A stretch of DNA of 64,000 nt from positions 124,001 to 188,000 of the forward strand of contig DHQO01000005.1 of the NCBI GenBank assembly GCA_002408125.1. Reading direction: 5' to 3'. The stretch is from Hyphomonadaceae bacterium UBA5336. Lineage in GTDB: Bacteria > Pseudomonadota > Alphaproteobacteria > Caulobacterales > Hyphomonadaceae. A program made the translations under genes and the position numbers. Below, one piece after another: positions 1 to 8,541 of the stretch (positions within the stretch are counted from its first letter, which is position 1; each line of letters opens with the position of its first letter). Below the pieces are notes generated by a model. That model was given only the letters and a program-made list of their open reading frames with translations. It was not told the origin of the DNA and searched no databases.

Positions 1-2837
1 CCGCCCAGGGCGATGAAACCGACCGCGACGGCAACTGACAGATTGTAGCCTGCCAGCCAGACGGCCCACATTCCGCCGACCAGGCCGAATGGCAGGCTGG
101 CCATGATGATCAGGGTCCGGTCGAGCCGGCCGAAATGTAGCATCAGCAGCAGGAAGATCAGTGCAATCGCAGCTGGAATGGCGATTTTCAGCCGCGCATT
201 CGCTTCCTGCATCTGTTCATACTGTCCGGAGAACTCCACCGCATATCCCGCAGGCAGGTCGACGGCGTTGGCAATCACCTGTCTGGCGTCTGCAACATAG
301 CTGCCCATGTCCCGGTCCGCGATGTCGACGAAAACCCAGCCAGTCAGCCTGGCATTTTCCGATCGGATCATTGGCGGGCCTTCCGCATAGGAAATGTCCG
401 CCAGTTCGCTGAGAGGGATATGGGCGCCGGACGGGGCGGGCACGAGTATCTCTTCCAGGTCTGTGGCACTCTCACGAAATGGCCGATCATAGCGCAGGAT
501 GATGTCATAGCGTTCCCGGCCCTCGACAGACTGGGAGAGCGTCATGCCGCCCAGGGCGGTTTGGATCACGGACTGGAAGGCTGCCATGTCGATATTCCGC
601 CGGGCGAGTTCGCCCCTATCCGGCGTGATCTCGAGATATTTTCCGCCCATGACCCTGTCGGCGAAGGCCGAGCGCGTTCCGGGTACGTCCGAAATGGCCG
701 CTTCTATGTCCCGGGCAATGGTCTCAATCTCTGTCAGATCATCGCCGGTAACCTTGATGCCAATGGGCGTGCGCACACCTGTTGAAACCATGTCCATGCG
801 AATCTTGATCGGATAGCCCCATGAATTCACGAGGCCGGGCATTTGCAGCTTGGCATCGAGCTCATCGGTGATGTCCTCGACCGTCACACCTGGCCGCCAA
901 TCCTCCTTCGGTTTCAGCTTGATCCATGTTTCGATCATGGTGAGTGGCGCTGGATCGGTTGCGGTATCGGCGCGCCCGGCCTTGCCGAAGACACGATCGA
1001 CTTCTGGCACGGTCTTGATGACGCGGTTTGTCTGGCCAAGAATCTCCCGCATCTTGGTGGATGACACGCCGGGCAGGGTGGTCGGCATGTAGAGGAGCTC
1101 GCCTTCATAAAGGGCCGGCATGAATTCCGAGCCGATCCTCTGGACCGGCACGATGACACTGGCCGTCAGCGCGAGCGCAAGGGCGACCGTGATCCATTTG
1201 AACCTCAGGGCTAGATGGAGCAGCGGTTTGTAGGCCCAGACGAAGAAGGCGTTCAGGGGATTGGCTTCCTCGCGCCGGAACCGACCCCGCATCAGGTACA
1301 GCATCAGAACCGGGACAAGTGTCACCGACAGAATGGCCGCGAAGGCCATCGCATAGGTCTTGGTATAGGCGAGAGGACTGAAGAGCCTGAAGCTCTGACC
1401 GGTCAGGGCAAAGACCGGCAGGAAGGAGACCGTGATGATGAGGAGTGAAAAGAATATGCCGGGGCCGACTTCCTGAGCCGACTCGACCAGCGCCTGGCGG
1501 CGCACGCTCGGATCGGGTTTCGGTCCCAGATCCGCCAGTTTCCGGCTGGCATTCTCGACAAGCACAATCGAGGCGTCGACCATGGCGCCGATCGCGATGG
1601 CGATCCCGCCAAGTGACATGATGTTCGCTGTGACACCTTGCCAGGACATGATCAGGAACGCGCCGAGCACTCCGAGCGGCAAGGTGATGATGGCAACCAG
1701 AGATGACCTTACATGGAGGAGGAAGATCAGGATGACGAGCGCAACCGCGATGCCTTCCTCGATCAGCTTGTCTTTCAGATAATCGACCGAACCCTCGATG
1801 AGTGGCGCGCGGTCATACACAGTGACAATCTCGACACCTTCCGGCAGGCCGCGCTGGAGACTATCAAGTTTCTCCTTCACACGTTCGATCACCGACAGCG
1901 CATTCTCGCCATCGCGCATCACCACGATGCCGGACACCGTTTCGCCTTCGCCATTGAGTTCGACAATGCCGCGCCGGAGGGCCGGGCCTTCGACAATCCG
2001 GGCGACATGGCTCAGCTGGACGGGGGTGCCATCCTCTGCCTTGACCACGACCTGTTCGAGATCAAGCTTCTCATCGACATAGCCTGATGAGCGGATGACA
2101 TATTCCGTTTCGCCCTGTTCGAGCACGCGGCCACCGACTTCGCTTGAGGCTGCGCGGACCGCGTCACGGATACGGGTGATCGACAGGTCGTAACTTCTCA
2201 GGCGATTGGGATCGAGGAGAACCTGGTATTCCCTGACAAAACCGCCGACCGAGGCGACTTCAGAGACCCCCTCCACACCGGCCAGTTCGAGTTTCAGGAA
2301 CCAGTCCTGGAGTGAACGCAGCTCGGCGAGATCGGTCTTGCCGGTCTTGTCGACCAAGGCATACTGATAGACCCAGCCAACGCCGGTCGCATCCGGTCCT
2401 ATCTGCGGTACGGCGCCTTCCGGGAGTTCAGACCCCAGCCGGGACAAGGCTTCGAGCACGCGCGAGCGGGCCCAGTAGAGGTCAACATCATCGTCAAATA
2501 TGACATAGACAAAACTGGTGCCGAACATTGAGGAGCCGCGCACATCCTTGGTCTTCGGCAGACCGAGAAGGTTCGTCGATAGTGGATAGGTGACGAGGTC
2601 CTCGACAATCTGCGGGCTCTGGCCCGGAAAATCGGTACGAATAATGACCTGGGTATCTGTCAGGTCCGGCACTGCATCGAGCGGCGTGCGCTGGATCGCC
2701 ATCCACCCGGTCACAGCCAGTGCAGCGGCGAGCATGAGGACGATGAGCTGGTTGGAAACCGACCAGGAGATCAGCTTTGCCACCCATGATCTGGAGGGGT
2801 CTTGCCCCGCGAGGTCTCTGTCGTTTCGTTCAGTCAT
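1..2837 (-). CDS. cusA: CusA-type heavy-metal RND efflux permease (3' end beyond left edge)
   Basis: This is the inner membrane proton-driven pump of a tripartite Cu(I)/Ag(I) exporter. About 945 codons are visible; the family is about 1040 residues, so roughly 100 C-terminal residues lie outside the window. The N terminus has the usual first TM helix followed by a PDLTDTQV stretch, and TM4 carries GAMVDASIVLVENA, the HME-type signature. The ATG at 2837 follows a GGGGGA ribosome site and overlaps the cusB stop (ATGACTGA, 8 nt), so translation is probably coupled. It is the last visible gene of the csoR-orf-cusC-cusB-cusA operon. Cu/Ag specificity is inferred from the neighbours; Zn/Co/Ni transport cannot be excluded. 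Confidence 0.93.
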   Translation of the reverse strand, partial: MTERNDRDLAGQDPSRSWVAKLISWSVSNQLIVLMLAAALAVTGWMAIQRTPLDAVPDLTDTQVIIRTDFPGQSPQIVEDLVTYPLSTNLLGLPKTKDVRGSSMFGTSFVYVIFDDDVDLYWARSRVLEALSRLGSELPEGAVPQIGPDATGVGWVYQYALVDKTGKTDLAELRSLQDWFLKLELAGVEGVSEVASVGGFVREYQVLLDPNRLRSYDLSITRIRDAVRAASSEVGGRVLEQGETEYVIRSSGYVDEKLDLEQVVVKAEDGTPVQLSHVARIVEGPALRRGIVELNGEGETVSGIVVMRDGENALSVIERVKEKLDSLQRGLPEGVEIVTVYDRAPLIEGSVDYLKDKLIEEGIAVALVILIFLLHVRSSLVAIITLPLGVLGAFLIMSWQGVTANIMSLGGIAIAIGAMVDASIVLVENASRKLADLGPKPDPSVRRQALVESAQEVGPGIFFSLLIITVSFLPVFALTGQSFRLFSPLAYTKTYAMAFAAILSVTLVPVLMLYLMRGRFRREEANPLNAFFVWAYKPLLHLALRFKWITVALALALTASVIVPVQRIGSEFMPALYEGELLYMPTTLPGVSSTKMREILGQTNRVIKTVPEVDRVFGKAGRADTATDPAPLTMIETWIKLKPKEDWRPGVTVEDITDELDAKLQMPGLVNSWGYPIKIRMDMVSTGVRTPIGIKVTGDDLTEIETIARDIEAAISDVPGTRSAFADRVMGGKYLEITPDRGELARRNIDMAAFQSVIQTALGGMTLSQSVEGRERYDIILRYDRPFRESATDLEEILVPAPSGAHIPLSELADISYAEGPPMIRSENARLTGWVFVDIADRDMGSYVADARQVIANAVDLPAGYAVEFSGQYEQMQEANARLKIAIPAAIALIFLLLMLHFGRLDRTLIIMASLPFGLVGGMWAVWLAGYNLSVAVAVGFIALG

Positions 2838-4692
2838 GACCGTCCCCCGAATGCCCAGGGGCCTGGTCAGCGCCAGTCTCGCCGTCATTGGTCGTCATCG
2901 ACATGCCGGCCATCGGGTTGGGCCAGTCAATCCGTTCAGCTCCATCTGCGCTGTACGGATTGGCCGGTTTGGCTTCTTCCTGCAGCCAGTACCGGCCCGT
3001 TGCGGTGTCCCGGTAGAGCACCAGACCAGCCTCGCTGTAATGCTGAGGTGCGCCTTCCAGCAGCCAGGGTTTCAAGGCCTCGACCAGGTCTGAGAGTTGT
3101 GTGGCAAGGTCTTCGCGGTCCGTGGCGTCCTGCGCGGCGGCGAGAGCGGTTTGCGTAGCATCCATGACCGGTGCCAGTTTCGTGTTCGCGTAACGGTCCC
3201 GCAGCACAGGCACCAGGGCGAGGGCGGGGTCCACGAATAGCGGATCGATGTCATACCCGTCTGTCAGGGCCTCGTGGAAGTAGAGCGCCATGTCAGTGAA
3301 GTGATCGATTTCGGCGAGGGCTTTACTGTCCACCGGTATATCGGAGAGCGGTGTTTCCGGACTGGCCGCACTCGCATCTGGAGCTTCCAGCTTGGCAAGG
3401 CCTTCTTTCAGGTTGGCTTCGCTATCGAGCAGGAACTGCCCGCTGGCGACGACCATGTCGCCGCTTTCCAGACCCGACAGGATTTCGGTCCGGCCATTGG
3501 CCGAAATGCCGGTTTGCACGGCGCGTCCGGAGAAGCGGCCATTGCCCTCGGCGATGACGACACGGGCGCCCTCGCTACCAAGTAGAATGGCTTCACTCGG
3601 AACCGAAAGACGCGGTCGGCCGCCGATATTCAGCCTTATGTCCGCATAGGCGCCCGGGCGAAGATAGCCCGACACATTGTCCACTTCGATCCGGACGTCG
3701 GCTGTACGGGTTTTCGGGTCGATTGTCGGATAGATATAGTCGACCTGGCCTTTGCCGGGGGCATCGGGCGCGCTCGGAAAATCGAGTTCGGCCGGCATGC
3801 CTGCCTGCACCAGCGGCAGGTCGCTCTCCGGCACAGAGGCAATGACCCAGACATCGGCATAGGATTGCAGGCGCAGTATGGGTGTACCGGGTTTGACATA
3901 GTCGCCATTGCGGATCTGAAGCTCGGCAACCGTGCCGCCGGCTTCTGCGTAAACCGGAACACGTTCAATGACCTGGCGGGTTTCGGTCAGCCGGTCGATG
4001 GCCGCATTCTGCATGCCAAGGGAGCGCAGGCGTTGGCGAACCGACGCGATGCGCGCTTCGTTGCCGATCTTGAACGAGTTCAGATAATCTTTCTGCGCGG
4101 CGATCAGGTCCGGACTGTAGATCCGGTAGAGGAGACTGCCGGGGCGGACGGTGTCGCCCTCGGCATTGACCGCCAGATTCTCAATCCAGCCTTCTAGCCG
4201 CGAGACGGTAACATTTTCGAGCCGTTCATTGGTCTCGACCGTGCCGAAGGCTCTCAGTACACGGCTGAAATCCCCGGTCTCGGCAGGTGCTGTCCGGATC
4301 CCCATGGTCTGGATCATTTCCGGCGAGACGGCCACGCCCGATCCGGTGCCATCGGCATAAACCGGGATGTAATCCATGCCCATGGAATCCTTTTTCGGAA
4401 CGGGCGAGGTGTCCGGCTTGCCCATGGGATGCTTGTAGTAAAGGATTTCGCCTGCTGAGCTCGTTGGTTCCTGGGCCTTGTCGGCAGGCACCAGGTCCAT
4501 GCCGCAGATCGGGCAGGTGCCGTCCGGATCGGTCGAAATATAGTGAGGGTGCATGGGGCAGGTGTATCGTTGCGTCTCGCTCGAGGCGTTCGGTTTTTCA
4601 CCCTGGCCGCCCGGTGATCCGCCCGGTGCGCCGCATGCGGCGAGCAAGAGGGCGGCAGATGCGGTGCCCATTATCAGGAATGTCTTTTTCAT
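2830..4692 (-). CDS. cusB: CusB-type periplasmic adaptor lipoprotein with metal-binding domain
   Basis: This is the membrane fusion protein linking CusA to the outer membrane channel; such adaptors also pass metal to the pump. It has 620 residues. A lipoprotein signal ends in LLLAAC (Cys20). A heavy-metal-binding domain follows at about 43-69 (YTCPMHP ... CPICGM), then the CusB second repeat around 83-112 (KKDSMGMDYIPVY) and barrel-sandwich/alpha-hairpin segments to about 440. The C-terminal about 130 residues resemble a DUF3347-like metal-binding extension. This tail ends Met/His-rich. The start overlaps the cusC stop as ATGA. Assignment to the family is firm; the role of the tail is inference. 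Confidence 0.93.
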   Translation of the reverse strand: MKKTFLIMGTASAALLLAACGAPGGSPGGQGEKPNASSETQRYTCPMHPHYISTDPDGTCPICGMDLVPADKAQEPTSSAGEILYYKHPMGKPDTSPVPKKDSMGMDYIPVYADGTGSGVAVSPEMIQTMGIRTAPAETGDFSRVLRAFGTVETNERLENVTVSRLEGWIENLAVNAEGDTVRPGSLLYRIYSPDLIAAQKDYLNSFKIGNEARIASVRQRLRSLGMQNAAIDRLTETRQVIERVPVYAEAGGTVAELQIRNGDYVKPGTPILRLQSYADVWVIASVPESDLPLVQAGMPAELDFPSAPDAPGKGQVDYIYPTIDPKTRTADVRIEVDNVSGYLRPGAYADIRLNIGGRPRLSVPSEAILLGSEGARVVIAEGNGRFSGRAVQTGISANGRTEILSGLESGDMVVASGQFLLDSEANLKEGLAKLEAPDASAASPETPLSDIPVDSKALAEIDHFTDMALYFHEALTDGYDIDPLFVDPALALVPVLRDRYANTKLAPVMDATQTALAAAQDATDREDLATQLSDLVEALKPWLLEGAPQHYSEAGLVLYRDTATGRYWLQEEAKPANPYSADGAERIDWPNPMAGMSMTTNDGETGADQAPGHSGDGHD

Positions 4693-5903
4693 TGTGTCAC
4701 CAGGAGGGCATTCAGGCGTGCGATCGCAGCGGCCTTGCGGGCCGTTTCAGCTTCGATTTCCGCCCGGAGTTTGAGAATGGCGATCTCGCCGTCAATGATC
4801 GGCGCATAGCCGCCAACACCGGATTCATAGGTAATCAACTGGGCCTCGACTTCGTCTTCGACGGCAGCGATCTTGACCTGCAGGACGTCGATACTGGCAT
4901 CGGTCGCGCGGATAATGGCGTCCCGGGACGCATACTGGGCCGCCGCATTCCGTGCGGCAGCCTGGTAGCGTTGCTCGGCGCCGGCCCGCTCAGCCTTTGC
5001 GGCGCGCAAGTTCGGTGCCTGCTTCCTTTCGGCCCAGAGCGGAACCGTAAAAGTCACCATACCGGAGACCCAGTCATCCCCCGCGAACATCGCGCCTTCA
5101 TCGCGCTGTTGATAAGTGAGCTGAGCCCCCCATTCTGGCTTCCAGGCCGCGCGGGCCTCGTCGATACCGTAATCGGTAACGCGGACGGCCGCGTCGGCAA
5201 TGCGTACGGTATGGAACTCAAGCGCTGCGCCGGACCAGTCTCTTTCAGTCAGGGGAGGGAGGCCAGTTGAAGGGACCAGTCCGACGAGTTCGATCAGGCG
5301 CGCATCGGTCTCGGCTTCCTGCCGATCAAGATCAACAAGCGTCCGGGAAACTTCTGCCCGTTCGCTTTCAATTTCGGCAAGGCGATAGACGGCCGGGCGG
5401 CCCGCGTCGATCTCGGCCTCGACAATGTCGACAAGCTCGTCATATTTGGCGTTTCGCGCTTCGGCGAGGGATCTCTGCCTGGTCAGTCTAGTCTTGTCAG
5501 CGAGAAAAGCGATGAGTTCGGCGCGCAAGGCCGCATAACGGGCATCGCGAACCGCCTCGGTCTGTGCTGACATCGCCCGGGCTTCACCGGCGCGGGCTTC
5601 ACGGCCCGCGAAGCTCGGAAATTGTTGCCGGATACCAACGGCTTTATTGGTCGGCAAGTAACTGTCGAATGAGGGATCGAAAATCGGAATGTTGTTGATC
5701 CCGAGGGATACGACGGGGTCCGGGAGTGCGGTTGAGGCGACAGCACGCTCCCGGTCGGCTTCGGCATCGTAACCGAGAGCGGAGAGGCTTGGATGGGCCT
5801 CGAGACGGGCTTCAAGCTCGGCAAAGCTCTGAGCGCTGGCAACCGCCGCCAGGGGCACAGCGGCAAACGCTGCGACCAGCAGCATTCTCGAAATGTGGGG
5901 CAT
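4689..5903 (-). CDS. cusC: CusC/TolC-family outer membrane channel
   Basis: Outer membrane factor of the Cus exporter, 404 residues. An N-terminal signal sequence ends near VASAQ. The rest is the TolC pattern of long Ala/Glu/Arg-rich helices in two repeats, with PDPVVSLGI in the first half and a second strand region FTVPLW at about 280. It lacks a lipobox, unlike the other outer membrane factor at 22305-23669. It overlaps cusB by 4 nt. The 72-nt gap to the upstream small exported protein holds no clear promoter, so cotranscription is likely. The family call is secure; substrate is inferred from the operon. Confidence 0.9.
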   Translation of the reverse strand: MPHISRMLLVAAFAAVPLAAVASAQSFAELEARLEAHPSLSALGYDAEADRERAVASTALPDPVVSLGINNIPIFDPSFDSYLPTNKAVGIRQQFPSFAGREARAGEARAMSAQTEAVRDARYAALRAELIAFLADKTRLTRQRSLAEARNAKYDELVDIVEAEIDAGRPAVYRLAEIESERAEVSRTLVDLDRQEAETDARLIELVGLVPSTGLPPLTERDWSGAALEFHTVRIADAAVRVTDYGIDEARAAWKPEWGAQLTYQQRDEGAMFAGDDWVSGMVTFTVPLWAERKQAPNLRAAKAERAGAEQRYQAAARNAAAQYASRDAIIRATDASIDVLQVKIAAVEDEVEAQLITYESGVGGYAPIIDGEIAILKLRAEIEAETARKAAAIARLNALLVTQ

Positions 5904-5975
5904 GATAAAACAGGCTCTTCTGAATTGTGTGAGACGATGACGACGGGCTGCTGTGGCAGCCGCAGGTCATCGCTC

Positions 5976-6395
5976 TCAATTCAGGAAGCGCTGCTTTAGC
6001 GATATTGGCGTGTGCTGGACGATATCCAGCCGAGGTGGAGGCCCGGTCTTTAGTGTTTCGCGCTCTGGCAGGAATGCCTTTGGTGGGTTAGCGAGAACCG
6101 CAGCAAATTCTGCGTCTACATTCGCAACAGGTGCAACTGGATTGGCGTCACTGTGCGCCTGGATAAGCATGGGTGCACAGTCGTATCCCGCGGGGCAATC
6201 AGACGATGACGCCTGATCTGTATGCCCGGTGTCGGCCATGGCTTCCATCGCCATGTCATGACAGGGATGATTGCTGCTCATTTCAGTCGGCGCGGTTTCG
6301 GAGGCCCCGACCATCAATGGACACGCCATGACCGGATGAGCCGCCATGAAGGCAGCGGCAAACAGTGTCAGGAGGCGGGTCACAAACTGCATCAT
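5976..6395 (-). CDS. small exported Cys/His/Met-containing protein of copper operon
   Basis: No family recognised with certainty. The 139-residue product has a signal peptide ending near PVMACP. A region with Cys, His and Met residues follows (HPCHDMAMEAMADTGH), then an unstructured middle and a C-terminal tail IVQHTPISLKQRFLN. The tail and the ACP at the mature N terminus recur in the 131-residue protein at 16869-17264, which also opens a copper operon. Here it sits between csoR and cusC with a 53-nt gap to csoR. A periplasmic copper-binding or sensing role is inference. The composition would also suit a small metal sponge. Confidence 0.72.
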   Translation of the reverse strand: MMQFVTRLLTLFAAAFMAAHPVMACPLMVGASETAPTEMSSNHPCHDMAMEAMADTGHTDQASSSDCPAGYDCAPMLIQAHSDANPVAPVANVDAEFAAVLANPPKAFLPERETLKTGPPPRLDIVQHTPISLKQRFLN

Positions 6396-6448
6396 TGTTC
6401 AAATACGTGAAAAGATTAAAACTTTCATTTCAACAAACTGTGAGGCCG

Positions 6449-6724
6449 CTACTTCTTGCGGCCACCAAGCACAGCAACAAGTTCCTCGACCTTTTCACGC
6501 CGGTCATCGACATTGCTTCCGGTCAGGGCATGATCCACACACGTTGCGATATGGTCATCCAGGATAACGGCCTCGAGGCCGACAAGCGCGGCCTTCACAG
6601 CCTGCACCTGACGAATGACATCAATACAATACCGATCGTCGGACACCATCTTCGTGATGCCGCGCACTTGTCCCTCGATGCGGGCAAGCCTCCGGGTCGC
6701 GGCCTCTTTGGTTTCAGTCTTCAT
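6449..6724 (-). CDS. csoR: CsoR-family copper-sensing repressor
   Basis: Metal-sensing DNA-binding repressor of the CsoR/RcnR family. The family hallmark RRLARIEGQVRGI is followed by the x-C-H-C metal set: Cys in DDRYCIDVI, then His and Cys in LDDHIATC, spaced 25 and 29 residues after the first Cys exactly as in Cu(I)-sensing CsoR. RcnR and CstR types have different sets. I place the start at 6724 (91 residues). An ATG at 6751 has a GAGG site and would add nine residues, but it would put the palindrome at 6730-6747 inside the coding region. It is the first gene of the cus operon, so it is probably autoregulated. Confidence 0.93.
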   Translation of the reverse strand: MKTETKEAATRRLARIEGQVRGITKMVSDDRYCIDVIRQVQAVKAALVGLEAVILDDHIATCVDHALTGSNVDDRREKVEELVAVLGGRKK

Positions 6725-6729
6725 GGCAA

Positions 6730-6747
6730 ATACCCCATACAGGGTAT
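6730..6747. promoter_or_regulatory. CsoR-type operator upstream of csoR-cus operon
   Basis: Perfect 6-bp inverted repeat ATACCC-N6-GGGTAT, immediately 5' of csoR. A second, wider pair CCCCATA ... TATGGGG (6733-6757) overlaps it. It resembles the three other boxes at 8036, 12979 and 17267. Operator function is inferred from the position and from known CsoR operators, which are GC-rich palindromes flanked by TA. Confidence 0.7.
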
Positions 6748-6830
6748 CCATATGGGGACCTCGTGAAGCAATTTCCAGTCTCTTTATGCGTCAGAAACGA
6801 AAGGTTCAGCCCAAGATGGACTGACAGTCA

Positions 6831-7404
6831 TCACTCAATGGCATTTCCAGCTGCGCTCCACGCCTTCATCGAGCCGATATAGACATCGACGTTCGAGAAC
6901 CTCTTCCGCAGAAGCTGCGAGGCGGCAATCGTGGCACGTGCACCGCTCCCGCACATGGTCGTGACCGGTTTGTCCGGGTCGAGGTCACTGGCCGCATCAG
7001 GCAGCTTGCCGACATAAGCGTGCTTGCTGTCCTTGATATGGCCGCTCTCATATTCGTCGATGGCCCGGACATCGAGCAGGGTCCAGCCAGCCGGCGGGTT
7101 GTCTACGCGCGCGGCGACGGTTTCGGTATCGACGAAGTCGAGTGTGTCGAGCGGGCCGTTCTGGACCGCCACGGGCATGGCGCCGCTGACAAATCCGCTC
7201 ACATTGTCGAAGCCGATCCGCTGAAGCGTGGTGGCCGCATCGACCGCCTGGTCGTCATCGCGTGCTACCAGCAGCACCGGTTTGTCGCCTGGCAGCAACC
7301 AGCCCGCGAAGGCGCCGCGGATCGATGACCGCAGCTTCACCATCGGCACTAAGGAAATAGGAAAGGTGGGCAAGGCCCTGTGCCTTGATCTTTTGGAGTC
7401 TCAT
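6831..7404 (-). pseudogene. MBL-fold/rhodanese protein disrupted by internal deletion
   Basis: The intact ancestor would be a metallo-beta-lactamase (persulfide dioxygenase-like) domain fused to rhodanese domains, a sulfur-handling enzyme. An ATG at 7404 with an AGGAG site begins MRLQKIKAQGLAHLSYF and runs to AAVIDPRR (7312), the MBL N terminus. The frame then stops about 17 codons later, after a break near 7312-7320. From there a second frame encodes the linker GWLLPGDKPVLLVA, a Cys-less rhodanese repeat and a C-terminal rhodanese with the loop CGSGARATIAAS. The metal-binding HxHxDH core is absent. A deletion of most of the MBL domain plus a frame change explains this. The rhodanese half (TTG 7373 or ATG 7343) could still be translated. 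Confidence 0.8.
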
Positions 7405-7458
7405 TCTGTTTCGCTCCTTTTCGGGATCGAATGGGTCTGACTGGACGTGGAAGGCGCG

Positions 7459-8013
7459 TCAGTCCTCGGCGATGGCTGCCCCGGCAGCGTCGTCTGGGTT
7501 GAGCGTGCCTTCAAAGGGAGGAACGGGGCGGCTCGCCGCCTCGCTTTCCGTCGATGCCGGGCCATTCTCCGCGATGTCCGAAATCAGCCATTCCATTTCC
7601 TTGATCTCGCGGCGCTGTGCCGTGATGATCTCGTCGGCAAGCTCGCGCACGCGGACATCCTCGATGCCGGCGCGTTCACTTGTCATGATGGCAATGGAGT
7701 GGTGGGGGATCATCGCTTTCATGTAGGACCGGTCGTCGACAGTGCTCTGGCTGCGCACCAGCCAGAGGGCCAGGACGAACACGACCGCAGCGCCAATGAA
7801 AATGCCGAAATTGATCCGGCTGTCCTTGTACATGTTGAGCATGAAGCTCAGCATCACGACGGCCATCGCGGCGCCCATGATGAAGGCCATGTAGAAGCGC
7901 GTTTCGCTCCAGCGAACATGCTCCCACGCATAGGTGTTGAGGTACATCAGTCCAAACATCACGATCACCGATGTGATGATCATTGCTCCAAACCGCCAAT
8001 AACTGTTCTTCAT
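7459..8013 (-). CDS. DUF305 membrane protein
   Basis: Membrane-anchored DUF305 protein; the family is common in copper and silver resistance clusters but lacks a proven activity. Starting at MKNSYWRF (8013, 184 residues) there are three hydrophobic helices up to about residue 88, then the ferritin-like DUF305 helices with MIPHHSIAIM, the His pair typical of the family. A strong AGGAGG lies at 8026-8031, so a GTG two codons upstream (8019) or an ATG at 8028 are alternatives. A CsoR-type box at 8036-8052 lies just upstream, suggesting its own copper-responsive promoter. The C-terminal 40 residues are acidic and low-complexity. Confidence 0.82.
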   Translation of the reverse strand: MKNSYWRFGAMIITSVIVMFGLMYLNTYAWEHVRWSETRFYMAFIMGAAMAVVMLSFMLNMYKDSRINFGIFIGAAVVFVLALWLVRSQSTVDDRSYMKAMIPHHSIAIMTSERAGIEDVRVRELADEIITAQRREIKEMEWLISDIAENGPASTESEAASRPVPPFEGTLNPDDAAGAAIAED

Positions 8014-8035
8014 ATCCACTTTCAACATCCTCCTT

Positions 8036-8052
8036 ATACAGTGGTGGGGTAT
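8036..8052. promoter_or_regulatory. CsoR-type operator upstream of DUF305 gene
   Basis: On the minus strand this reads ATACCCC-N3-CACTGTAT: the left half matches the shared box fully, the right half only partly. It is the weakest of the four boxes. It lies a few bases upstream of the AGGAGG ribosome site of the DUF305 gene. Confidence 0.5.
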
Positions 8053-8091
8053 TTCCACGACTAACGGAGAAGTGTGTGAACAGGTTCCGAG

Positions 8092-8541
8092 TTAATCCGA
8101 TTTTTGAATTCCGCCCGAAGTTGGACCATCCATTTGGTTTCGCATCAGGAGGAAAATGAAGGATGCCGAGCACGAAATCAGCAGGAAACCATTGAGTGAT
8201 TCCAGTCCCGCCAGGAACCGCGAATGTCCGGTTGGATAGATATCGCCCAGCCCAAGCGATGTGTAGTTGACGAGGGAGAAATAGAATATGTCCATGAACC
8301 CGTCCGCTTCGCCGCCCTTGAAACCACCCAAGTCAAAGGCATCCAGTAGCGTAAAGCTGGTTGCATAGAGCGCTGCCTCAGCGAGGTGCGCCAGGCCTGC
8401 ACCTACGATACCCGAAACAACGATCGGGAGACCTGAACGCGCTTCATGGTTCAGGCGTCGGTGCAGATGCGCCAGTGCGAGATAATGCACTGTGCTTGCC
8501 AGCACAAAAGTGAGCAGTCCGATCAAGGTTGCGATGATCAT
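8092..8541 (-). CDS. two-TM potassium-channel-like protein
   Basis: 149 residues starting MIIATLIGLL; the ATG overlaps the permease stop (ATGA), which fixes the start against longer readings of the frame. There are two or three hydrophobic segments and a pore-loop motif SLVNYTSLGLGDIYP, close to the ion-channel filter consensus TTVGYGDIxP but with G-L-G-D in place of G-Y-G-D. This matches the Ion_trans_2 superfamily. It is the last gene of the copper ATPase operon. A monovalent cation channel role, perhaps balancing charge during metal efflux, is inference. The substituted filter leaves K+ selectivity open. Confidence 0.75.
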   Translation of the reverse strand: MIIATLIGLLTFVLASTVHYLALAHLHRRLNHEARSGLPIVVSGIVGAGLAHLAEAALYATSFTLLDAFDLGGFKGGEADGFMDIFYFSLVNYTSLGLGDIYPTGHSRFLAGLESLNGFLLISCSASFIFLLMRNQMDGPTSGGIQKSD

